This document shows, in pieces, positions 8,972-18,089 of a stretch of 64,000 nucleotides of DNA. The stretch lies in assembly GCF_004682055.1 (NCBI RefSeq), contig NZ_QUZU01000004.1, positions 1 to 64,000 on the forward strand, in the 5' to 3' direction. Under the pieces are notes generated by a model. It searched no databases. It was not told where the DNA came from and worked only from the letters and a program-made list of their open reading frames with translations. Positions within the stretch are counted from its first letter, which is position 1, and every line of letters begins with the position of its first letter. The DNA is from Pseudomonas kairouanensis. Its GTDB lineage: Bacteria; Pseudomonadota; Gammaproteobacteria; Pseudomonadales; Pseudomonadaceae. A program made the position numbers and the translations under genes.

Positions 8972-9361
8972 ATGATAATCCGCCAACCCTGCCCACCCGG
9001 CGCCTGCGTCTGTGACCGCGAACAATTGCTACAGACGCCCGGTGCCGACCAGCGCATCCTGCAGCTCACGCGCCAGGAAGAAAAAAAGCTGCTCGACCGC
9101 CTCGAAAACCTCAAGAGCCTGCAAGACCTGGAGCGCATGCAACAGCTGATGTACCAGCAATTGGGCATCCGCGTGCATATCGCGCCGGGCCACACCGAGG
9201 TCAAGAGCATGCGCGGGATCCAGATCCTCATCGACGACCTGCCCGGCCTGTGCCGCAAGACCCGGCAGTCCATCCCGGCCGCCATTCGCCGGGGCATGGA
9301 GAAACACCCGGAAATTGCCTACCGCTTGCTGGATGCCCACGATCTGTTTCGCGAAGGCTAA
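8972..9361 (+). CDS. Conserved hypothetical protein with N-terminal Cys motif
   Basis: I do not recognise this 129-residue protein. It begins MIIRQPCPPGACVCDREQLL, with three cysteines in a CxxxxCxC pattern. A charged helical segment rich in Glu, Lys and Leu follows (LTRQEEKKLLDRLENLKSLQ), probably a short coiled coil. The C-terminal domain contains MRGIQILIDDLPGLCRKTRQ. There is no signal peptide or membrane helix. GGGAGGG lies a few bases before the ATG at 8972. Its stop overlaps the convergent quinone reductase gene by four bases. Confidence 0.68.
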   Translation: MIIRQPCPPGACVCDREQLLQTPGADQRILQLTRQEEKKLLDRLENLKSLQDLERMQQLMYQQLGIRVHIAPGHTEVKSMRGIQILIDDLPGLCRKTRQSIPAAIRRGMEKHPEIAYRLLDAHDLFREG

Positions 9362-9954
9362 ATCACCGTTTCGGCCTGAAACACGCCTTGGCCTATGCGC
9401 CTGGCCGTCTTCAAGTGCGCTTGTGCTGTGCCACTTTCCGAGTCCAGCAACAATTCAGACGTCACCACCTGCGCGCCGCAGTAATCAAAAATGCCGTAGT
9501 CGATTTGCGTGCGCATGGCCTTGGCGTAGCCATGACGATCAAACGCGCTGTCATCGGCCGCGCCAAGTGCCAGCAGGTGCACCTGCAAGTGCCCAAGCTT
9601 CTTCACCACCGGCGTGTCGGGGCCGTAATCGATGGCCCAGCCGTTGATGAACACGCGGTCGATCCAGCCCTTGAGCAGGCCCGGCATAGACCACCAGTAG
9701 ATCGGAAACGCCAGCACCAGGGCATCGGCGCGGTCGATACGGGCTTGTTCGGCCAACACGTCAGCTGGTGGCGCTGCATGCGTGCGGTGCACCCGATGAT
9801 CGGCAGCGGTATAACGCGGGTCGAACCCTTCGGCGGCAAGGTCGGCGATTTCAAAGGTGTGGCCCGACGCAACCAGGCCAGCGCCGACGTGTGCGGCAAC
9901 GCCGTGGGTAAGGGATTGCGGGTCGTGATGAGCAACAACGATCAAAGCGTGCAT
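9358..9954 (-). CDS. NAD(P)H:quinone oxidoreductase, flavodoxin-like fold
   Basis: The protein has 198 residues. It starts MHALIVVAHHDPQSLTHGVA, the phosphate-binding beginning of the KefF/MdaB/NQO1 group. ADALVLAFPIYWWSMPGLLKGWIDRVF is the FMN and dimer segment of the same group. Such enzymes use NAD(P)H for two-electron reduction of quinones or related electrophiles. It is divergent from a TetR gene with a tandem operator between them, so it is the likely regulatory target of that repressor. Confidence 0.9.
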   Translation of the reverse strand: MHALIVVAHHDPQSLTHGVAAHVGAGLVASGHTFEIADLAAEGFDPRYTAADHRVHRTHAAPPADVLAEQARIDRADALVLAFPIYWWSMPGLLKGWIDRVFINGWAIDYGPDTPVVKKLGHLQVHLLALGAADDSAFDRHGYAKAMRTQIDYGIFDYCGAQVVTSELLLDSESGTAQAHLKTARRIGQGVFQAETVI

Positions 9955-9990
9955 GACATTGACTCCCTTTCGGTTTAGGCTGGGCTTAAG

Positions 9991-10017
9991 TTACCTTTGG
10001 TAAGTTACTTTTGGTAT
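9991..10017. promoter_or_regulatory. Tandem operator in the quinone reductase/TetR intergenic region
   Basis: TTACCTTTGGTAA (9991-10003) is a perfect inverted repeat with a 3-base centre. TTACTTTTGGTAT (10005-10017) is a near copy fourteen bases further on. Both lie in the 69-base gap between the two divergent genes and just before the TetR start codon at 10024, where an autorepressor would act. Confidence 0.65.
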
Positions 10018-10023
10018 ATAAGC

Positions 10024-10632
10024 ATGTCAAGCACTGAGTCCCCTGCCCCACGCCGACGCCTGTCCCGTGAAGATCGCCTACGGCAATTGCTGGACGTGGC
10101 CTGGCAACTGGTACGCGAAGAAGGCACTGAGGCGCTGACCCTAGGGCGCTTGGCGGAATTGGCCGGTGTCACAAAACCGGTGGTCTACGACCATTTCGTC
10201 ACCCGCCCAGGGTTGTTGGCCGCACTCTATGAAGACTTCGACGGGCGTCAGAACCAGGTGTTTACCGATGCCATCGAAGCCAGCGATGCCACCCTGGAAG
10301 ACCGGGCGTGGGTGATTGCGTCGTCCTACGTGGACTGCGTGTTGTTGCAAGGCCGGGAAATCCCGGGGGTGATCGCCGCGCTCAGCAGCTCACCGGAGCT
10401 TGAGACCCTCAAGCGCCGGTACGAGGCGATCTTCCTGGATAAATGCCGTGAGGCGTTGTCGCCGTTTGGTCGCGTATCCCAGGCAGGATTGCGGGCGATG
10501 CTGGGGGCTGCTGAAGCGTTGTCCCATGCAGCGGCCAGCGGTGAGATCAGCCGTGAAGAGGCGCAGCAGGAGTTACTGGCGACGATCCTGGCGATGGTCA
10601 ACCGCGGCCGTATTTCAGCTGCGGTTTTGTAG
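10024..10632 (+). CDS. TetR/AcrR family transcriptional regulator
   Basis: The protein has 202 residues. The N-terminal helix-turn-helix is clear: REDRLRQLLDVAWQLVREEG, then LGRLAELAGVTKPVVYDHF, the recognition helix of TetR proteins. The C-terminal ligand domain is variable and gives no hint of the inducer. The ATG at 10024 is used because the upstream extension would run through the operator. It probably represses itself and the divergent quinone reductase. The last 18 bases overlap the convergent GNAT gene. Confidence 0.9.
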   Translation: MSSTESPAPRRRLSREDRLRQLLDVAWQLVREEGTEALTLGRLAELAGVTKPVVYDHFVTRPGLLAALYEDFDGRQNQVFTDAIEASDATLEDRAWVIASSYVDCVLLQGREIPGVIAALSSSPELETLKRRYEAIFLDKCREALSPFGRVSQAGLRAMLGAAEALSHAAASGEISREEAQQELLATILAMVNRGRISAAVL

Positions 10633-11283
10633 AAACAGCTGAACCTTGCGCGCCAGATGGTCCAAGTGCCGATCCCGCTGTTTCTCCGCGTCCACCATGG
10701 CGCGCTTGCCATGTTTTTGCAGCAGGTACGTATGAATCTGCCGCACTTCCAGCGAGCTGTAGATAGGCGCCACATCCAGCACGCCCATCAACCCGTCGGT
10801 CCCGTAGTCCCGTGTATTCATCAGCACCTGAGTGCCCCGCGCACCGCGCACCTGCAAGCCCATGGATTCAAAGGCCGGCACTTTCTCTACCGCACATGCC
10901 AGTTCAGCGTGGGGAAAGCGCGCCAGTACGTCCTGCAGCATCCCCCGCGCCACGCCCTGGCGCCGATGGCCGGCGTGGACCGCCATGAACGCAACGCCAC
11001 AGGCTTGGGGGTCATCCTTTACCGGCAGGTACAGCACAAAACCGATGACCTTTTCGGCCTGCGTGGCCACCACCAGCTCCACGGCAACCCCCTTCTGGCC
11101 ATTGAGCGCTTCAAGGTACAGGTGCACTTCAAAGCCAATGGCGTACTGGTAGATGTTGTACAGCAGGTTGCTCGGCGGCAACGCGATGCTGCTGATGTCG
11201 GTGAGGTTGTCCACCACCAGCTGCAGGATCTGCGCATTGATGGGTTCGGGGCACGGTGTGGTGTAGCGGGTAAGGCTGAACAT
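10615..11283 (-). CDS. GNAT family N-acetyltransferase
   Basis: The protein has 222 residues. The acetyl-CoA binding motif of GNAT proteins is visible as AVHAGHRRQGVARGMLQDVL near the centre, preceded by VIGFVLYLPV as the beta-4 strand. The flanking regions are longer than in a minimal GNAT. The substrate cannot be inferred. AGGAA precedes the ATG at 11283 by about six bases. The LysR gene lies 21 bases upstream on the same strand, so read-through from that gene is possible. Confidence 0.78.
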   Translation of the reverse strand: MFSLTRYTTPCPEPINAQILQLVVDNLTDISSIALPPSNLLYNIYQYAIGFEVHLYLEALNGQKGVAVELVVATQAEKVIGFVLYLPVKDDPQACGVAFMAVHAGHRRQGVARGMLQDVLARFPHAELACAVEKVPAFESMGLQVRGARGTQVLMNTRDYGTDGLMGVLDVAPIYSSLEVRQIHTYLLQKHGKRAMVDAEKQRDRHLDHLARKVQLFLQNRS

Positions 11284-11304
11284 GCAAATTCCTGGGGTTT
11301 CGCG

Positions 11305-12213
11305 TCAAGGCAGCGGCGATTGTACCTGTTGCGGCGCGCAGACCTCACGCAAACATCCACGTAGCCAGCGATGGGCCAGGTCGGCGTCGAGCCTGGGGTG
11401 CCAGAGCATCGCCACGGTAAAGGCTGGTAGCGACAGCGGCAGTTCGAAGCTGTGCAGTCCCTCGCGCTGGTGGGCGATGTAGCGTTCGGGCACGCTGGCG
11501 ATCAGGTCGGTATGGCGGGCCAACGCGATGGCACTGAAGAACCCGGTGACAATGGTACTGATCTGCCGGGTGAGGCCTTGGGACTGTAGGGCATCGTCAA
11601 TCTGGCCACTGTCCCGGCCATGGCGCGAGACATAGACGTGCTGCCCGGCGGCATAGCGCTCGGCAACGATTTCGCCCGTGCTGAGCGGGTGACCACTGCG
11701 CACCACGCCGACCAGCCGATCACGGAACAACGCCTGGGTCAGCAGCTCGGGGCTGGCGTCGGCGTCGACAACACCGGTGTCCAGGTCGACCCTGGCGTGG
11801 CGTAATAGCGCGCTGTCTTTATCGGTTTTATTCACAAAGCGCAGGCGCACACCGGGCGCATCCTGGGCAATACGCGCCAGTAAGGCTGGGCCGATGTGTT
11901 CAACGAACTCTTCGCTGGCGCGCAGGGTGAAGGTGCGTTCAACCCGGGCCATGTCCAGTGCATGAGCAGGCCGCAATACGACGTGAGCGTCTTGCACCAG
12001 GCGACCGACCTGCTCGCGCAGCTCCATTGCCCTAGGGGTGGGTACCAGCCCGCGACCTGCGCGCACCAGCAGCGGATCGCCAGTGGTCTCACGCAGGCGT
12101 GCCAGGGCCCGGCTCATGGCGGAGGGGCTCAGGCCCAGGCGCTGGGCAGCACGGGCGACGCTGCCTTCGGCGAGCAACGCATCCAAGGTGATCAACAAAT
12201 TGAGGTCGGGCAT
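11305..12213 (-). CDS. LysR family transcriptional regulator
   Basis: The protein has 302 residues. The N-terminal winged helix-turn-helix is LNLLITLDALLAEGSVARAA followed by LGLSPSAMSRALARLRETTG. The C-terminal effector domain begins with RTFTLRASEEFVEHIGPALL. It is divergent from an MFS exporter gene across 113 bases that hold a LysR-type palindrome, so it most likely controls the exporter. The inducer is unknown. Confidence 0.92.
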   Translation of the reverse strand: MPDLNLLITLDALLAEGSVARAAQRLGLSPSAMSRALARLRETTGDPLLVRAGRGLVPTPRAMELREQVGRLVQDAHVVLRPAHALDMARVERTFTLRASEEFVEHIGPALLARIAQDAPGVRLRFVNKTDKDSALLRHARVDLDTGVVDADASPELLTQALFRDRLVGVVRSGHPLSTGEIVAERYAAGQHVYVSRHGRDSGQIDDALQSQGLTRQISTIVTGFFSAIALARHTDLIASVPERYIAHQREGLHSFELPLSLPAFTVAMLWHPRLDADLAHRWLRGCLREVCAPQQVQSPLP

Positions 12214-12237
12214 TACGGCTCCTCATCAGGCGTTGTG

Positions 12238-12254
12238 TGCAGGTATTAACTGCA
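12238..12254. promoter_or_regulatory. LysR-type operator candidate
   Basis: TGCAGGTATTAACTGCA is an inverted repeat of 5-base arms around an AT-rich 7-base centre. It lies between the divergent lysR and MFS genes, 25 bases from the lysR start and 73 bases from the MFS start, typical for a LysR recognition site. Confidence 0.5.
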
Positions 12255-12326
12255 TAGCGTGCGTCTTCCGCCATGTTAGGTGACGCCGTAGATTTGTGAC
12301 AGTCGCCTTCACCCAAGGAATTGCCC

Positions 12327-13541
12327 ATGCCCACCTCTTCACGCGGTGCCCTCGCCAGCTTGTGCCTGTGCATGTTGCTCGCGTCCCTCGGTACCAGCAT
12401 TGCCAACGTCGGCCTGCCCAGCCTGGCACAGGCCTTCGCGGCCTCTTTCGCTGCCGTGCAATGGGTGGTGTTGGCGTATCTTCTGGCCATCACTGCGGTG
12501 ATTGTAAATGCCGGTCGTTTGGGTGACCGCTGGGGACGCCGTCGAATAATGCTCGCGGGGGTGCTGCTGTTCGCCGTGGCCTGTGGCTTGTGTGGCGCCG
12601 CACCCACGCTTGAATGGCTGGTCGGCGCGCGCATCCTGCAAGGCCTGGGCGCGGCAGCGATGATGGCCATGGCGCTGGCCATGGTCGGCGACACGGTCAG
12701 CAAGGCGCACACCGGCCGCGTCATGGGTTTGCTCGGCACCACGTCCGCCATTGGCACCGCCATGGGGCCCAGTGTGGGTGGCGTGTTGCTGGCCGTATGG
12801 GGCTGGCGCGCACTCTTCCTGGTGGGTGTGCCGCTGGGGTTGCTGGCGGCAATCTTTGCCTACCGATGCTTGCCGGTAGATCAAGCGCGCACGGTGACGG
12901 CCACCGGCCTGGGCCTGCGCGCCGCCTTGAAGGATGCGTCCTTGCGCGTGGGCCTTGGGATGAGTGCGATGATTGCCGCTGTGATCATGGCGACCTTTGT
13001 GGTGGGGCCGTTCTATCTGTCCCGTGGCCTGGGGCTCGATGCGGCCTGGATGGGCCTGGCCATGGCGGTCGGGCCCTGCGTGGCGGCCGTTACCGGCATT
13101 CCGGCAGGCCGCCTCACCGACCGCCTCGGCAGCCAGCGCATAATCATGGGCGGGCTGGGGTTGTTGCTGTGTGGCGCACTGCTGCTGACATTCGCCACAG
13201 GCCTGTTGACTTACCTGGCCGCTCTGGCGGTGCTGACCAGCGGCTACAGCCTGTTCCAGGCCGCCAACAACACCTCAGTGATGAGCAACGTGGAGCCCAC
13301 ACACCGAGGCACCGTCTCGGGGTTGTTGAACCTATCGCGAAATCTGGGCCTGATTGGCGGCGCGTCGGCCCTGGGCGCGGTATTCGCCTGGGCCACGCCA
13401 GATGTCAGCCACGCCTCGCCGCAATCTGTGGCCACTGGCCTGCACACAACCTTTGCCGTGGCGGTGGCGTTAATCCTCATTGCCAGCGCGATGGCCTATC
13501 GCCCAATCGGCGCCCTAAACCGCCAACAGAAGCCCCGTTGA
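12327..13541 (+). CDS. MFS drug/proton antiporter-type transporter
   Basis: The protein has 404 residues and about twelve membrane helices. NAGRLGDRWGRRRIMLAG is the MFS motif A between helices 2 and 3. RILQGLGAAAMM and GRVMGLLGTTSAIGTAMGP correspond to the arginine motif and the antiporter motif C of drug exporters. It probably extrudes a hydrophobic compound across the inner membrane. AAGGA lies seven bases before the ATG at 12327. It is divergent from a LysR regulator. Confidence 0.88.
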   Translation: MPTSSRGALASLCLCMLLASLGTSIANVGLPSLAQAFAASFAAVQWVVLAYLLAITAVIVNAGRLGDRWGRRRIMLAGVLLFAVACGLCGAAPTLEWLVGARILQGLGAAAMMAMALAMVGDTVSKAHTGRVMGLLGTTSAIGTAMGPSVGGVLLAVWGWRALFLVGVPLGLLAAIFAYRCLPVDQARTVTATGLGLRAALKDASLRVGLGMSAMIAAVIMATFVVGPFYLSRGLGLDAAWMGLAMAVGPCVAAVTGIPAGRLTDRLGSQRIIMGGLGLLLCGALLLTFATGLLTYLAALAVLTSGYSLFQAANNTSVMSNVEPTHRGTVSGLLNLSRNLGLIGGASALGAVFAWATPDVSHASPQSVATGLHTTFAVAVALILIASAMAYRPIGALNRQQKPR

Positions 13542-13622
13542 GGTAAAAAAACAAAAAAGGCGTTGCGCAAGACTGGGTTAGATCGCGCATCATGGGCACT
13601 TTCAAGCTCAAGGGTAACGTCC

Positions 13623-14474
13623 ATGCGCGTGCTGTCATTGATGATGAGCCTGACGACGCTGGCCGCCACTACGGTGTTCTGCGCCAGCGCGATGGCGAAT
13701 GAAGAAAGTCAGTTGGTACAACAGATCAACGAATACCGCAGCCAGGTACAGCGCTGCGGTAACCAGGGTTCCCAGGAACTGCCACCGTTGGCCAGCGATA
13801 CACGGCTGGTGCTGCCCGCCACCAACGTCGGCGACCTGCAACAGTCCCTGGCCCGTGCTGCGTACCCGATGGTCAATGTGCAGGCCATCAGCCTGTCGGG
13901 GCCCAAGGATGCGCAAGCCGCCATGAAGGCCGTGCGCGAGAGCTTCTGCCGCGTGGTGCTGGACCCGCAATTCGTGGATATCGGCGTGAGCAACAGCGGC
14001 CAGGACTGGCGCATCGTGCTCGCCCGCCCCCTGCTCTCCAGCGGGCTGGGTGACTGGCAGACCGAAGGCAAGCAACTGCTCACCCTGATCAACGCCGCCC
14101 GCGAACAATCGCGCCAGTGCGGCACCCAGGCATTTACGGCAACCACACCGCTGTCCTGGAACGAAGACCTGGCTGGCGCCGCCAACAGCCACACGCGCAA
14201 CATGGCCAACGGCAACTTCTTCGACCACCTCGACCATGATGGCCGCACCCCCGGTGATCGTGCCGAACTGGCCGGGTACATCGCGAAAAACATTGGCGAA
14301 AACATTGCCGCAGGCCTGGATACCCCACGCAAGGTTGTCGACGGCTGGCTCGCCAGCCCTGGCCATTGCGCCAACCTGATGAACCCGCAATTTCGCGAGT
14401 TGGGCGCGGCCTATGCCATGGACCCCAAAAGCGATGCAGGAATTTATTGGACGGGGGTTTTCGGCGCGCAGTAG
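13623..14474 (+). CDS. Secreted CAP/SCP domain protein with a degenerate duplicate
   Basis: The protein has 283 residues. A signal peptide (MRVLSLMMSLTTLAATTVFC, cleaved near ASAMA) exports it. The C-terminal half is a complete bacterial CAP domain: LINAAREQSRQCG, LSWNEDLAGAANSHTRNMAN, FFDHLDHDGRTPGDRAELAG, GENIAAGLDTPRKVVDGWLA, SPGHCANLMNP. The N-terminal half repeats the opening motif as INEYRSQVQRCG but lacks the histidine and glutamate segments, so it looks like an eroded second CAP unit. The function of bacterial CAP proteins is mostly unknown. Confidence 0.86.
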   Translation: MRVLSLMMSLTTLAATTVFCASAMANEESQLVQQINEYRSQVQRCGNQGSQELPPLASDTRLVLPATNVGDLQQSLARAAYPMVNVQAISLSGPKDAQAAMKAVRESFCRVVLDPQFVDIGVSNSGQDWRIVLARPLLSSGLGDWQTEGKQLLTLINAAREQSRQCGTQAFTATTPLSWNEDLAGAANSHTRNMANGNFFDHLDHDGRTPGDRAELAGYIAKNIGENIAAGLDTPRKVVDGWLASPGHCANLMNPQFRELGAAYAMDPKSDAGIYWTGVFGAQ

Positions 14475-14625
14475 TCGGTTTTTTTGATCTATTCATTTGG
14501 ATAGAGCATCAAATTGCCATCCCATGGATAATTCCGCTGAACTGCCAGCGGCCATTCCGGTCTGTAGCTTGGTAGCCCGCCCACCCGGTGGCTAACGAGA
14601 CGGTGGCAAACAAGGTGTTCTCCCA

Positions 14626-16812
14626 ATGATGAATTGGCTGCAAAGCAGCAGCGATATGGCTGAGCGGGTACGCCAGCATGATTGGGCCAGCACGCCCCTG
14701 GGGCCGTTGGAACAATGGCCGGACGTACTCAAAACCACCGTGGCGCTGTGCTTTGCTTCAAGCTTCCCCCAGTCCATCGTTTGGGGGCCACAGTTGATCA
14801 CGCTCTACAACGACGCCTTCATTCCGATCCTGGGCGACAAGCCCGATGCGCTGGGGCGTCCGTTCAGTGAGGTGTGGCAGGAAGCCTGGGCTGAGGTGGG
14901 CCCTATCGCCGATGCGGCGTTCGAAGGGCACGCCACCTATATCGAAAACTTCCCCCTCTTGATCGAGCGCGGTGCGGGCCTGGAACAGGCGTATTTCACC
15001 TTCTGCTACAGCCCCATCCGCGACCCTCAAGGTCAGGTGGTGGGCATGCTCGACACCGTCACTGAAACCACTGCCACTGTGTTCCTCTCCCGCCGCCTGG
15101 AGGTGCTCGACGCCGTCGGCAGTGCGGTGGCCAATGCCACCGACGCCGAAGCCATCATGACCACCACCACGCGCCTGCTGGCCGAACACCTGCAAGTGTC
15201 GAACTGCGCCTATGCCGATATGGACGCCGATGAAGACGGCTTTACCATTCGCGGTAACTGGGCGGCGCAGGGTTCGCCGAGCATCGTGGGGCGCTACAGC
15301 CTGGCGTCGTTCGGGGTGCGGGCGGTGCAGCAGTTGCGGGCGGGTGAGCCGTTGGTGGTGCAGGACAACCGCGTGGAATTCCCTCCGGAAGAAGCCGCCA
15401 GCTATCAAGCCCTAGGCGCGTTGGCCACGGTGTGCTTCCCGCTCATCAAAAACGGCCGTCTCACCGCCTTGATGGCCGTGCACCACAAGCTTGCCCGTGT
15501 CTGGTCGCCCTACGACCTGGCGCTGCTGGGAGAGGTCACCGAGCGTTCCTGGGCACACATCGAGCGGGTGCGCGCCGACGCGGCGGTACGCGAAGGCCTC
15601 GCCGCATTTACCGAGTTGAACGCCACCCTGGAACAACGCGTCGTCGAGCGCACCACGGCCCTCACGCAAGCCGAAGCCGCGCTGCATCAATCCCAGAAAC
15701 TCGAAGCCATCGGCCAATTGACCGGCGGCGTGGCCCACGACTTCAATAACCTGCTGACCATCATTCGCTCTTCAGTGGATTTTCTACGCCAGCCCGGCCT
15801 CTCCGAGGAGCGTCGCCAGCGTTATATGGGTGCGGTCTCCGACACCGTCGAGCGGGCCAGCAAGCTCACCAGCCAATTGCTCGCCTTCGCGCGGCGCCAG
15901 CCCCTCAACCCGCAGGTTTTCGATGTGGGCCAGCGGGTGCGCAACATCGGCGAAATGCTGGAAACCGTCACCGGTGCGCGGATCCAGGTGCAGGTCGTAC
16001 TGCCTGAGCAGCCCAGCCATGTGCACGTCGACTCCAGCCAGTTCGAAACCGCACTGATCAACATCGCCCTCAATGCCCGCGACGCGATGGACGGCCAAGG
16101 CACCCTGACCCTGCGGGTCGCCGATGTGCCCGGCCTGCCGCAAATCCGTGGGGATGCCGGCTCTCGCCAGCCGTTTGTGGCCGTCTCCCTGGCCGACACG
16201 GGCAGTGGCATTGCCGGGGATGCTTTCGAGCGTATCTTCGAGCCGTTCTTCACCACCAAGGCCGTCGGCAAGGGTACGGGGCTCGGGCTGTCCCAGGTAT
16301 TCGGGTTTGCCAAGCAGTCCGGCGGCAACGTCGATGTGGCCAGCACCTTGGGCCAAGGCACGGTGTTTACCCTGTACCTGCCCAAAGTCGCGCCCCAGGC
16401 CGAGCAGCACAGCCCGTCCGAGGAGGCTCGCAGCCCCCTGCGTAACCCGGACCTGCGCCACATCCTCATCGTGGAGGACAACCTTGAAGTAGGCCGTTTT
16501 GCCAATCAGATCCTGCAGGACCTGGGCTACCAGACCACCTGGGCCACTGACGCTGAACAGGCCCTGGCACTGGCCGGCCCGCAGGCGCTGGCGTTCGATG
16601 GGATTTTCTCGGATGTGGTCATGCCGGGGATTACCGGTGTCGCGATGGCCAGGCTCCTGCGTGAGCGGCGCCCGGACTTGCCGGTGGTGCTCACCTCTGG
16701 CTACAGCGAAGAACTGGCCGACAGTGGCTACGAAGGGTTTGAATTCCTGGCCAAGCCCTATTCTGCCGAGCAGGTAGCGCGGGCCCTGACCAAGGCCATG
16801 CGCAGGGACTGA
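14626..16812 (+). CDS. Hybrid sensor histidine kinase with receiver domain
   Basis: The protein has 728 residues and no clear membrane segment. In order: a PAS-like region (about 1-155, including [15 protein letters not shown]), a GAF region (about 160-320), a short coiled coil, a dimerisation domain with [11 protein letters not shown] (phosphoacceptor His371), an ATPase domain ([31 protein letters not shown]), and a C-terminal receiver with [10 protein letters not shown] and [12 protein letters not shown] (phosphoacceptor Asp663). No response regulator gene is adjacent. The diguanylate cyclase gene next to it is convergent. The signal is not evident. Confidence 0.92.
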   Translation: MMNWLQSSSDMAERVRQHDWASTPLGPLEQWPDVLKTTVALCFASSFPQSIVWGPQLITLYNDAFIPILGDKPDALGRPFSEVWQEAWAEVGPIADAAFEGHATYIENFPLLIERGAGLEQAYFTFCYSPIRDPQGQVVGMLDTVTETTATVFLSRRLEVLDAVGSAVANATDAEAIMTTTTRLLAEHLQVSNCAYADMDADEDGFTIRGNWAAQGSPSIVGRYSLASFGVRAVQQLRAGEPLVVQDNRVEFPPEEAASYQALGALATVCFPLIKNGRLTALMAVHHKLARVWSPYDLALLGEVTERSWAHIERVRADAAVREGLAAFTELNATLEQRVVERTTALTQAEAALHQSQKLEAIGQLTGGVAHDFNNLLTIIRSSVDFLRQPGLSEERRQRYMGAVSDTVERASKLTSQLLAFARRQPLNPQVFDVGQRVRNIGEMLETVTGARIQVQVVLPEQPSHVHVDSSQFETALINIALNARDAMDGQGTLTLRVADVPGLPQIRGDAGSRQPFVAVSLADTGSGIAGDAFERIFEPFFTTKAVGKGTGLGLSQVFGFAKQSGGNVDVASTLGQGTVFTLYLPKVAPQAEQHSPSEEARSPLRNPDLRHILIVEDNLEVGRFANQILQDLGYQTTWATDAEQALALAGPQALAFDGIFSDVVMPGITGVAMARLLRERRPDLPVVLTSGYSEELADSGYEGFEFLAKPYSAEQVARALTKAMRRD

Positions 16813-16871
16813 GCCCGATTTTCCCAGGGTAAACAAGCGGTGGCGTGGGCGCTTGCTCCCGTCGGACTGCG

Positions 16872-18038
16872 TTATTCCGCTACGGCGACCTGGTTGCGTC
16901 CCTGGGCCTTGGCGCGGTACAGCGCCTTGTCGGCGGTATTCATCAACCCGTGCAAGTCCTGGTCCTGGGCGTGGGTGTAGGCCACGCCCAAGCTCGCTGT
17001 AAGGCCATGCACCGGCTCGGCGGCCATGCCGGAGATCGCCTTGACCAATTGCTCGGCGATATCGCGTGCGGTTTCCAACGAGGTGTTGGGCAGTAACACC
17101 GCAAATTCCTCGCCCCCCAGACGGCCGTACACATCAGCCTGACGGAACGACGCGCTGATCACCCCGCCAATCTGGCGCAAGACCTGGTCGCCGGCCTGAT
17201 GGCCATAGGTGTCGTTGATGTCCTTGAAGTGATCCATGTCCATCATCAACGCACACAGCGGTTGCTGGTCGTGGCGACATTGGGCGTAAAGCACCTGGGC
17301 ATGCTCGAAAAACGCACGGCGGTTCATCAGGCCGGTGAGTTCATCGGTCTGGGCGGCGCGTGTGGAAATATTGTGGGCGCGCTCCATTTGCCGGGTCAGG
17401 CGAAAGGTCTTTTCCAGGGCGTCCGACAGTTTGCGCGAGGCACTGACCACGAAGGTCGAGAACACCAGCACCGCAATGGCCACGCCCACTTGCATGGACG
17501 ACGGCTGGAACAGCAGCCACAGCGTGCAAGGCAGCAGCACCAGGCTCATGGAGCCCAATGTCATGTAGCGATAGGCCGAATAGCAGGACACCGCGCTGAC
17601 CGACATGCCCACGGTAAACAGCATCACCAGCGCCTGGGACAGACGGTCATCGGTAGGCATGACCGCAAGTGCCCCAAACCCCCAGATCCCGGCCGACACC
17701 ATCAGCGTGACCCAGTAGCGACGCTCCCAGCGTTCAGGCGTGCGCTCGGCATGGGGGCAGCGAAACCACTCCATGAACATCTTGAGTCGCAGCAAGGTGG
17801 AAGCCGCCAGCGTGCCCAGCCAGATCAGGATGACCTCGTGGTCGAACCGCTCCCAGCACAGCCAGCACAGCATGACGGCGCCCAGGTAGCTGCCGAAAAT
17901 CGCGGCAAATGACTGGCGAAACAACTGGTGCAAACGGTCGGTTCGCACCTGTTCCTCAATAAAACAATCCTGGTCCTGCCCACGCCCAAGGCCATTCATG
18001 AAATCCGCCTGATTCTGCTGCCACGACAAAGGGGCCAT
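16872..18038 (-). CDS. Diguanylate cyclase, membrane-bound GGDEF protein
   Basis: The protein has 388 residues. The N-terminal half has about five to six hydrophobic helices (for example SLVLLPCTLWLLF), and the C-terminal half is a GGDEF domain: TDELTGLMNRRAFF, MDMDHFKDINDTYGHQAGD and the active site YGRLGGEEFAVLLP. RQAD five residues before GGEEF forms the product-inhibition I-site. It therefore should make cyclic di-GMP and be subject to feedback. No sensory domain beyond the membrane region is recognisable. Confidence 0.92.
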   Translation of the reverse strand: MAPLSWQQNQADFMNGLGRGQDQDCFIEEQVRTDRLHQLFRQSFAAIFGSYLGAVMLCWLCWERFDHEVILIWLGTLAASTLLRLKMFMEWFRCPHAERTPERWERRYWVTLMVSAGIWGFGALAVMPTDDRLSQALVMLFTVGMSVSAVSCYSAYRYMTLGSMSLVLLPCTLWLLFQPSSMQVGVAIAVLVFSTFVVSASRKLSDALEKTFRLTRQMERAHNISTRAAQTDELTGLMNRRAFFEHAQVLYAQCRHDQQPLCALMMDMDHFKDINDTYGHQAGDQVLRQIGGVISASFRQADVYGRLGGEEFAVLLPNTSLETARDIAEQLVKAISGMAAEPVHGLTASLGVAYTHAQDQDLHGLMNTADKALYRAKAQGRNQVAVAE

Positions 18039-18089
18039 TGTGGCACCCTGCCAGTAGCGTGGACAACAGAATCCAGCACGGTAGGGCCT

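Noticed and set aside
16813..16871. Weak REP-like sequence between the hybrid kinase and diguanylate cyclase genes
   Set aside because: Only fragments such as GCGCTTGCTCCCG remain and the second arm is not convincing.
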